5,264 nt of DNA from Cyclobacteriaceae bacterium (GTDB lineage: Bacteria > Bacteroidota > Bacteroidia > Cytophagales > Cyclobacteriaceae), in the NCBI GenBank assembly GCA_030637245.1, contig DAOVVI010000184.1:1-5264 (forward strand). Direction: 5' to 3'. This document shows positions 1-4,462 of this stretch, in pieces. Both the position numbers and the translations under genes were made by a program. The notes beneath the pieces are model-generated. The model worked only from the letters and a program-made list of their open reading frames with translations, was not told the origin of the DNA and did not search any database. Numbering within the stretch: position 1 is the first letter of the stretch; each line of letters begins with the position of its first letter.

Positions 1-959
1 AAGGATTGAAGTTTTTCCATAAGACCGGAATCCTGGTCAATCTTTAAATATTGCATCAATTTGAGCTCAACGGAATCTGTTGGATTGAATGGGAGAAAGG
101 AATTGATGAACTCCCTAAAGGTCATGGATTCCGAGTCTTCGACAATATAGGTATCATCGGTAGCACCTAGTTGTACAAAGAGGTCCCATGCCCTGCAAAA
201 TCCGGGACGGCGGAGCGTACCGCGATAGATGGTGGATACGCCTTCAAGGTCATATTTACCTAAATAATCCAGCGAATCCCGATTGGCATAACCTTCGAAA
301 GTTCCATACTCTTCGATTTCAATTTTTTCAGTCCGTCTGAAAACTTTGGTGTAAGGAATATATTTGTGTCTTCCATTGTGCAGGAATCGAACTGCGCCTC
401 CCTGCCCCGCAAGAATCACATTTCTTGGATTCCAGGTAAACTTATACCCCCATGGATTTTCATCATATCCGGGCGCCATTAAACCACCGGTGAATGATTC
501 GAAAGCAGTTAGATTATGGCCATCCATTCTGATCTCATCGATCACTTTCATGGCAGACATGTGATCTATGCCAGGATCAAGTCCCATCTCATTTAGCACC
601 AGAATTCCTGATTTTTCTATTTCTGTCTCCAGTTCCTTCATCTCCTTTGACTCGTACGAAGGTGTGATCAGATCGATCTTATGGATTAGGCAGCTTTTTA
701 AAACCAATTCATGAAATCGAAAAGGAAGCATGGATAAGACCAGGTCAGATTTACTAACCAATTCATCCCTGGATTTATCATCCGTGATATCCAGATGGAC
801 TACTACACAATTCTGAAATCCGGATATATAGGTTTTAACCAGAGCAGTATCTTTATCTGCAATGATTACTTGCCAATCAAATTCAACACTTTTTTTTACG
901 AGGTATTTGATGAGTGAAGGAGCTGAACGCCCGGAACCAAAAATTAGAATCGTTTTCAA
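1..959 (-). CDS. Saccharopine dehydrogenase, L-glutamate-forming (LYS9-like), C-terminus cut by the window edge
   Basis: This cytosolic enzyme oxidises saccharopine to L-glutamate and 2-aminoadipate 6-semialdehyde, the second step of lysine breakdown through saccharopine. About 319 codons are visible and no stop is reached; relatives have roughly 440-450 residues, so about a quarter is missing. The N-terminus is a Rossmann strand and glycine turn (MKTILIFGSGRSA, residues 1-13). Residues 99-102 (TPSY) precede the family signature NEMGLDPGIDHMSA (123-136). A later block (about 153-192: FESFTGGLMAP, then NPWGYKF and the following WNPRN) matches the substrate domain of yeast Lys9. Asp35 at the end of the second strand hints at NAD(H) rather than NADP(H), which is only inference. 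The start must be TTG at 959-957: the codon before it is ATA, preceded by an in-frame TAA (965-963), and the first in-frame ATG would delete the Rossmann fold. The gene lies 22 bp after the DUF1338 gene and is probably co-transcribed with it. A lysine-forming saccharopine dehydrogenase is less likely given the GLDPGIDH block. Confidence 0.92.
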   Translation of the reverse strand, partial: MKTILIFGSGRSAPSLIKYLVKKSVEFDWQVIIADKDTALVKTYISGFQNCVVVHLDITDDKSRDELVSKSDLVLSMLPFRFHELVLKSCLIHKIDLITPSYESKEMKELETEIEKSGILVLNEMGLDPGIDHMSAMKVIDEIRMDGHNLTAFESFTGGLMAPGYDENPWGYKFTWNPRNVILAGQGGAVRFLHNGRHKYIPYTKVFRRTEKIEIEEYGTFEGYANRDSLDYLGKYDLEGVSTIYRGTLRRPGFCRAWDLFVQLGATDDTYIVEDSESMTFREFINSFLPFNPTDSVELKLMQYLKIDQDSGLMEKLQS

Positions 960-981
960 TATTTAAAATTTCGTGAGTTTT

Positions 982-1800
982 CTACAATTTAAAATCCTGA
1001 CCTTTATCCGTACTTTCGAATATTTTGTCAGCCGAACCTGCTATAAATCCCCTGAATAGATTTCCATCAGATTGAGGATACCTAAGGGCAAATTCATAAT
1101 AACAGGCAGGAATCAAATAATTCCCATCACTGAAAGAAATCTCCTTATTATACGCGATAGTGGATGATTGTTCGAGAAAATCATGTGGTGTCCCTTTCAC
1201 TTCTCCTCCGGAGGTATTCAATTCAAATCCATTATCTTTCAAAAACTGATTAACTTCATAAATACCATCAAAATTGCTGAGATGGTTTATGCTCACCGTA
1301 AAATGATTTACCCTAAATCCATAGGCCGCCATCCAGGCAGCATATTCGCTCACTTTTTTTAAAGACATATATTGGTCGTATGATAAATCCCAGGGTCGGC
1401 CACTGAAAACAAAGGATGGATCGGAGGTAAGATCTTCCGGGATTTGCTCTGCTAAACCTCTGATGATTTGTTGAGTTTCGCTGTCGAATTCTTCTACTTT
1501 CAGCTGACTGATGAATATTAAGGGCATTTCAGTATTAGGATGTTCAAAATGCTTGGCGTAGAGTTTCTTTTTTTCAAAATGATAATCTGCCTTTTCCTCA
1601 TATCCAAGATTGGTGAATACGTTACCCATAATATCCACATTTATGCTCGGATGATCATACGTTCTGAACGCAACATGATCATTGATCACCTTTTCTCCTT
1701 TTGATGTGAAAAGGTCATAAATATGCTGAGCCGGAGGATTAGTCTCTACATAATCTTTCCACAACAAATCCAATAACTGGGATAATGTGTAGTTGTTCAT
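982..1800 (-). CDS. DUF1338 protein, probable 2-oxoadipate dioxygenase/decarboxylase (HglS family, short form)
   Basis: The characterised members of this family (HglS of Pseudomonas putida and its plant homologue) are Fe(II) enzymes that use O2 to turn 2-oxoadipate into 2-hydroxyglutarate and CO2, a late step in lysine breakdown. The 272-residue protein has no signal peptide and should be cytosolic. The likely active-site residues are visible: His42 and Arg46 in DHVAFRT (same 4-residue spacing as His70/Arg74 of HglS), His166 in VNHFTVSINHL, and Glu236 in YYEFALRYP. The His166-Glu236 spacing of 70 is close to the 68 between HglS His226 and Glu294. These correspondences are from memory of the family, not an alignment. 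HglS and E. coli YdcJ are about 450 residues, so this is a compact version. The ATG at 1800 follows an A-rich leader without a Shine-Dalgarno sequence. The saccharopine dehydrogenase gene follows after 22 bp, which supports a lysine-catabolic role. Family membership is firm; the exact substrate is inferred. Confidence 0.9.
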   Translation of the reverse strand: MNNYTLSQLLDLLWKDYVETNPPAQHIYDLFTSKGEKVINDHVAFRTYDHPSINVDIMGNVFTNLGYEEKADYHFEKKKLYAKHFEHPNTEMPLIFISQLKVEEFDSETQQIIRGLAEQIPEDLTSDPSFVFSGRPWDLSYDQYMSLKKVSEYAAWMAAYGFRVNHFTVSINHLSNFDGIYEVNQFLKDNGFELNTSGGEVKGTPHDFLEQSSTIAYNKEISFSDGNYLIPACYYEFALRYPQSDGNLFRGFIAGSADKIFESTDKGQDFKL

Positions 1801-1828
1801 TTTCGTTTATTTAGGTTTTTTTCGTTAC

Positions 1829-1836
1829 CAAATTAA
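1829..1836 (-). promoter_or_regulatory. Weak candidate -7 box for the DUF1338 / saccharopine dehydrogenase pair
   Basis: On the minus strand this reads TTAATTTG, one mismatch from the Bacteroidota -7 consensus TAnnTTTG. It would give a leader of roughly 20 nt before the ATG at 1800. No TTTG -33 element is present at the usual 19-21 nt spacing, so this is a position suggestion only. Confidence 0.25.
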
Positions 1837-1855
1837 ACGGATTTCGGGAAAATTT

Positions 1856-1894
1856 GAGCAGATTTTGATAATATATTTTAAAACAAATCTGATC
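1856..1894. repeat. Imperfect inverted repeat upstream of the DUF1338 gene (operator-like)
   Basis: CAGATTT (1859-1865) and AAATCTG (1885-1891) are perfect 7-base arms around a 19-base AT-rich spacer. Pairing continues outward with GA (1856-1857) and TC (1893-1894) after one mismatch. The dyad lies between the terminator of the DUF1080 gene and the DUF1338 start, 59-94 bp upstream of that ATG. This is where an activator or repressor of the lysine operon could bind. AT-rich DNA gives such dyads by chance, so function is a guess. Confidence 0.4.
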
Positions 1895-1916
1895 AATTAC
1901 TTTATTATAAAGGTGG

Positions 1917-1948
1917 AAAAAAGGAGAGCTGTATTTACAAATCTCCTT
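1917..1948 (-). terminator. Rho-independent terminator of the DUF1080 gene
   Basis: Read on the minus strand, AAGGAGA (1948-1942) pairs perfectly with TCTCCTT (1927-1921) across a 14-nt loop. The stem runs straight into further T residues (1920-1917), giving six in a row. It begins 32 nt after the DUF1080 stop codon and separates that gene from the DUF1338 / saccharopine dehydrogenase pair. The plus-strand reading has no immediate T run, so it should act only leftward. The 14-nt loop is longer than ideal. Confidence 0.68.
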
Positions 1949-1979
1949 ACTATATTATTTTATTTTAAAAATATTATAC

Positions 1980-2993
1980 CTACTGAATTATCGGCGTTAA
2001 CACAATATCCTTGTAGCTTACTTTTCCATGATCACCCTGGAGATAGATGGGGCCCGGCTTAAACTCATCAGAAGTCATGGCACCACCGGTAACACCATAT
2101 ACAGGCTGATTATCAATAATTTTCTTCCCATTGAGAATCACTGTCAGGTGCCGATCGAATAACGTAATATCCATTTTTTGCCATTTTCCGGCTTTTTTCT
2201 CAGCAGATTCTGAAGGAGAAATTCTACTGTATAAAGCGCCCATATTATGACTATCCAGTTTTTTGCCATAACTGTCCATCACCTGTACTTCATATATTCC
2301 TCTGAGATAAACGCCACTATTACTTCCTTCCGGTACATTCACACTCAATTTCAAATTGAAATCTTCAAATTCAGCTTCAGTTCTTAAGTTCCCATAGTGA
2401 ATATGCGGCTCTCCTTCTTTCTGAGCAGGATCATTGTTAAGTATGCCTTTTTCAACTTTCCAACCACTTACAGCCCCGGGCTCCAGTAATCTCCATCCGG
2501 ATAGATCATCACCGAGCAATTCAATTGGCTTACCATATTTTACCTGAGATAAATCCGGAGCGGCAACTAACGGAGGTATTCGGTTGGCATGAATATAAAA
2601 AACTTTAGCCCCTGCTCCATCTTTGTTTGGTGCAGTCATTTTTCCGATAAGCTGATCTCCCTTTCCTTCAAGTTCTAGGGTATTGGTTATGGTATGTGTG
2701 CGCACTTTACCATCCGCTTTTTCAAAAATAGCTTTCGATGTTCTGGTAACAATAAGTTTTCCACTGGCGATGTAAACATTAGCAACAGGAGTTACGCTTC
2801 CCCCTATCCAAAGCAGGTCTGCATCCAAATAGCCATCTTCCTGTCTTACTTCAAGCCAGCCCATCCCTTCCTCAAAATGCAGCGCCCACCGGCCAAGATA
2901 TAGACCTGTATCATCGCCGGCTTTTAGTGGAGATATATTGCATAGTAAAACAAAGGCAAGAATTAATGTTGAGATTTTCTTAATTGTGTTCAT
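1980..2993 (-). CDS. Exported DUF1080 protein (3-keto-disaccharide hydrolase-type domain)
   Basis: This is a 337-residue exported protein. Residues 1-25 form a signal peptide: KK at 5-6, hydrophobic core at about 8-20, and a signal peptidase I site LKA|GDD after Ala25. Residues 30-140 form a beta-rich N-terminal region (for example GMGWLEVRQEDGYLDADLLW) often seen ahead of this domain in Bacteroidota. The DUF1080 domain (PF06439, concanavalin-like fold) covers about 153-335, with marker segments IELLGDDLSGWR (157-168), SGWKVEKGIL (176-185), PEGSNSGVYLRGIYEVQVMD (221-240) and a C-terminal GPIYLQGDHGKVSYKDI. Some family members hydrolyse 3-keto-glycosides made by sugar oxidoreductases; others are uncharacterised, so glycoside chemistry is a family-level inference. 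No sugar transporter, oxidoreductase or SusC/D pair is adjacent. Terminators lie on both sides, so it is probably transcribed alone. The ATG at 2993 is fixed by the signal peptide. Confidence 0.93.
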   Translation of the reverse strand: MNTIKKISTLILAFVLLCNISPLKAGDDTGLYLGRWALHFEEGMGWLEVRQEDGYLDADLLWIGGSVTPVANVYIASGKLIVTRTSKAIFEKADGKVRTHTITNTLELEGKGDQLIGKMTAPNKDGAGAKVFYIHANRIPPLVAAPDLSQVKYGKPIELLGDDLSGWRLLEPGAVSGWKVEKGILNNDPAQKEGEPHIHYGNLRTEAEFEDFNLKLSVNVPEGSNSGVYLRGIYEVQVMDSYGKKLDSHNMGALYSRISPSESAEKKAGKWQKMDITLFDRHLTVILNGKKIIDNQPVYGVTGGAMTSDEFKPGPIYLQGDHGKVSYKDIVLTPIIQ

Positions 2994-2997
2994 ATGA

Positions 2998-3029
2998 TTT
3001 TGATTTATCTAAAAAATAATAAATCAAAA
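2998..3029. repeat. 11-bp perfect inverted repeat in the leader of the DUF1080 gene
   Basis: TTTTGATTTAT (2998-3008) and ATAAATCAAAA (3019-3029) are perfect reverse complements around a 10-nt spacer. The left arm ends 4 nt before the ATG at 2993, and the right arm overlaps the candidate -7 box. It could be a DNA operator at the transcription start, or an RNA hairpin that masks the translation start. The arms are AT-rich with one G-C pair, so the RNA stem would be weak; an operator role seems somewhat more likely. This is inference from position and symmetry. Confidence 0.5.
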
Positions 3030-3032
3030 ATA
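3025..3032 (-). promoter_or_regulatory. Candidate -7 box of the DUF1080 gene, overlapping the upstream terminator tail
   Basis: The minus strand reads TATTTTTG, a full match to the Bacteroidota -7 pattern TAnnTTTG. Transcription would start near 3018, about 25 nt before the ATG. No TTTG -33 element is seen 19-21 nt upstream, because that place is occupied by the terminator stem. The same bases also form the T run of that terminator, so the match may be incidental. Confidence 0.35.
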
Positions 3033-3051
3033 GGGAAGAAGCATTTTCCCT
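3026..3051 (-). terminator. Probable rho-independent terminator after the small exported protein gene
   Basis: On the minus strand, AGGGAA (3051-3046) pairs with TTCCCT (3037-3032) around an 8-nt loop, followed by ATTTTT (3031-3026). It lies 78 nt past the stop of the 132-residue gene and 38 nt before the DUF1080 start, which implies separate transcription of the two genes. The stem is short at 6 bp. Confidence 0.6.
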
Positions 3052-3128
3052 CCATATGAAAAAGAAAATAATTAAGAAAATTTGTTAATAAAGTTGAGGA
3101 TTTTTAGTTGAGCAGACCTCAGACTGAA

Positions 3129-3527
3129 TTATTGATTTATTACCATCTTTTTATTCAGCTTAAGGATTTGATGGCATAAAAATACCGTCCTGTCGTTATA
3201 TTGATGCCACCTTCCTTTTACTACAATCGGCTCCGAATCATTGTCAAGGATCTCAACCCAAATTGCTTTTTCAAGCTCCTTCTGTTCTTCCTGGTAGGTC
3301 TCATTATTTTCAAAGAAGTCGAAGCATGGCCTGTTTTGAAATATAACAATCTGGTTTCCTTCCATACCTTCACATTCCCCCACAATGTATAGTTTATCCG
3401 TGCCTGGATATTTGGAATAATCTGCTCCAATTGGTTTTATGGAAAGCGTGTCAAAATCATCATCTTCACCAAACAAACTCAATGGAAAAATGAACAACAT
3501 GGAGAATAATATATTTCTAAACATCAT
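3129..3527 (-). CDS. Small exported protein of unknown function
   Basis: I do not recognise this 132-residue protein. It begins with a clear signal peptide (MMFRNILFSMLFIFPLSLFG, cleavage probably after Gly20), so the mature form of about 112 residues should be periplasmic or secreted. The mature N-terminus is very acidic (EDDDFD, 21-26). Three cysteines follow, Cys52, Cys68 and Cys118, giving one possible disulfide and one free thiol. Segments LYIVGECEG (46-54), NQIVIFQ (58-64) and PIVVKGRW (100-107) through RTVFLCHQILKL (113-124) look like beta strands. A small beta-barrel, perhaps OB-like, is possible but unproven. Two adjacent ATG codons (3527 and 3524) are equally acceptable starts. The signal peptide and the candidate -7 box about 27 nt upstream support a real gene. 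The frame of 210 bases overlapping it at 3221-3430 has no such support. It is followed by its own probable terminator and is likely a single-gene transcript. Confidence 0.78.
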   Translation of the reverse strand: MMFRNILFSMLFIFPLSLFGEDDDFDTLSIKPIGADYSKYPGTDKLYIVGECEGMEGNQIVIFQNRPCFDFFENNETYQEEQKELEKAIWVEILDNDSEPIVVKGRWHQYNDRTVFLCHQILKLNKKMVINQ

Positions 3528-3553
3528 TGATACCTAATTAAAGTATGAGATTG

Positions 3554-3561
3554 CAAATATA
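3554..3561 (-). promoter_or_regulatory. Candidate -7 box of the small exported protein gene
   Basis: The minus strand reads TATATTTG, an exact match to the Bacteroidota -7 pattern TAnnTTTG. It is about 27 nt before the ATG at 3527, which would give a leader of about 20 nt. A TTTG -33 element is not found at 19-21 nt spacing. Confidence 0.45.
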
Positions 3562-3657
3562 ACAATTAAACGTAATTATTTGATCACTCGTTTGTTATTT
3601 TGACAATTATATATGTCTATGTATGGAAATATGATAATTTTATGAAAAGTATATTAG

Positions 3658-3690
3658 GAGAAACATAAAATTGATTTTATATAATTTCTC
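3658..3690. repeat. Two-part hairpin dyad in the intergenic gap
   Basis: The outer arms GAGAAA (3658-3663) and TTTCTC (3685-3690) enclose inner arms ATAAAAT (3665-3671) and ATTTTAT (3674-3680), separated by a short asymmetric internal loop (1 versus 4 nt). That makes 13 complementary positions in 33 nt, though the innermost pair would sit in the loop of a real hairpin. No T run follows on either strand, so it is not a standard terminator. Its role is unknown. Confidence 0.4.
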
Positions 3691-3868
3691 AGTTGAAAAT
3701 TTCTTCAATTAAGTCATTTTCATAGAGAAAATTTTCTTTGATCCTTTCGCAATTCAGAATAATATTTTGAAAAATAATTTTTACGATGCCAAATAGGGGT
3801 ATAAATGACTTTATATTTAATAAGTCAGAATATAATTTGCATAGAAATTAAATGTCTTTACGGATTTC

Positions 3869-3895
3869 CAGAATTGTCTGCCAGACTCCATTCTG
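3869..3895. repeat. Nested inverted repeat downstream of the TerB-like gene
   Basis: The outer arms CAGAAT (3869-3874) and ATTCTG (3890-3895) enclose an odd palindrome GTCTG-C-CAGAC (3876-3886). It is more GC-rich than the surrounding gap and starts about 50 nt after the TerB-like stop. It may form the 3' end structure of that transcript, but no T run follows on the minus strand. A protein-binding site is the alternative. Confidence 0.4.
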
Positions 3896-3947
3896 AACAA
3901 TTGAGAACACGGCTAAGCTGAATAAAGCAAGGATATAAAACAAATTT

Positions 3948-4388
3948 CTACCAACTGGCCAAGTTCATTCGAAGGGTTTTTGCTCTTTTTAAAAATTCCT
4001 CCCAGGCATCTGTATTATCCACCACTTGCCGGTGAAGATCAACCATCTCATCAATGAGCAGTTCTTTGTAACCAAATTTCTTGAACATCTTCTTACAAAA
4101 TTCCATTTCTTCATCCTCGATTACATTATCGGCCATCATCATCCCAACAAGATCATAAAGAAGGGCTACTTTTTGATGGTGTGGCTCTGGAATCTCTGGC
4201 TCTATTTGCTCTTTCTGATCGAGGATTTTTTTAATTTGTTGGGGCTTCAGTTGATATTTTTTTCCGATTTTATATAAGTAGGTGATCTCATCCTCATGTA
4301 TATGTCCATCAACAGAGGCAAGAGCCACTAGATTTTTAAGGTGATTTTTTTTATACTTCAGATATTGATATTCAAAAAAGCCAATCAT
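3948..4388 (-). CDS. TerB-like small helical protein
   Basis: This 146-residue protein has no signal peptide and should be cytosolic. The pattern LVALASVDGHIHEDEITYL (20-38) is the characteristic TerB-type helix-loop-helix with an acidic loop (ADG-x-I-xxxE style). A second, degenerate copy, GMMMADNVIEDEEMEFC, lies at 82-98. This fits the internal duplication of TerB domains (PF05099). The remainder is charged and predicted helical, with a linker rich in Pro and Glu (60-70). TerB was named for tellurite resistance, but stand-alone members are mostly of unknown function and may bind divalent metal through the acidic loops. No other ter genes are here, so tellurite resistance should not be assumed. 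The ATG at 4388 follows an A-rich leader (AAACACAAAACA). It lies 74 bp after asnA with no evident terminator between, so read-through from asnA is possible. Family assignment is by motif only. Confidence 0.8.
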   Translation of the reverse strand: MIGFFEYQYLKYKKNHLKNLVALASVDGHIHEDEITYLYKIGKKYQLKPQQIKKILDQKEQIEPEIPEPHHQKVALLYDLVGMMMADNVIEDEEMEFCKKMFKKFGYKELLIDEMVDLHRQVVDNTDAWEEFLKRAKTLRMNLASW

Positions 4389-4462
4389 TTGTTTTGTGTT
4401 TAATAAGGTATAAAGTTAACGCTAAGAAAAATATAATTCAATGCAATTATCCGATATTACTA

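Larger units (their letters stand above)
3528..3947. other. 420-bp AT-rich gap rich in inverted repeats, no gene seen
   Basis: This gap lies between the TerB-like gene and the small exported protein gene. It is much richer in A+T than the flanking genes. I find no credible coding frame, tRNA or mobile-element end. It holds a candidate promoter for the leftward gene near 3554, and dyads at 3658-3690, 3693-3708 (TTGAA/TTCAA), 3726-3737 (the 12-base palindrome AGAAAATTTTCT), 3806-3827 (TGACTT/AAGTCA) and 3869-3895. Several are expected by chance at this base composition. A small RNA or multi-site regulatory region cannot be excluded. Confidence 0.6.

Noticed and set aside
1793..2062. Plus-strand open frame of 89 codons
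   Set aside because: It spans the terminator and leader region and runs antisense into the end of the DUF1080 gene; its composition is that of AT-rich non-coding DNA and no domain is recognisable.
364..2903. Plus-strand open frames at 364-564, 1168-1362 and 2694-2903
   Set aside because: All are antisense to recognised minus-strand enzymes and carry no identifiable features.
2936..2947. Lipoprotein signal at Cys18 of the DUF1080 protein
   Set aside because: The residues before the cysteine (VLL) do not fit a lipobox, which needs a small residue next to Cys; LKA|GDD is a better signal peptidase I site.
3221..3430. Minus-strand open frame of 69 codons inside the small exported protein gene
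   Set aside because: It lies in another frame of a gene that has a good signal peptide and promoter position; it shows no motif of its own.
3737..3769. Possible plus-strand promoter (TTTG followed by TATTTTG)
   Set aside because: The -7 part is one base short of TAnnTTTG, and no gene or clear RNA follows on the plus strand.
3786..3851. A 21-codon plus-strand frame in the intergenic gap
   Set aside because: It has no leader signal, no recognisable sequence, and a length expected by chance.
3948..4388. Tellurite-resistance operon
   Set aside because: Only one TerB-like gene is present; there are no TerC, TerD or TerZ-type neighbours, and single TerB domains are common outside tellurite loci.
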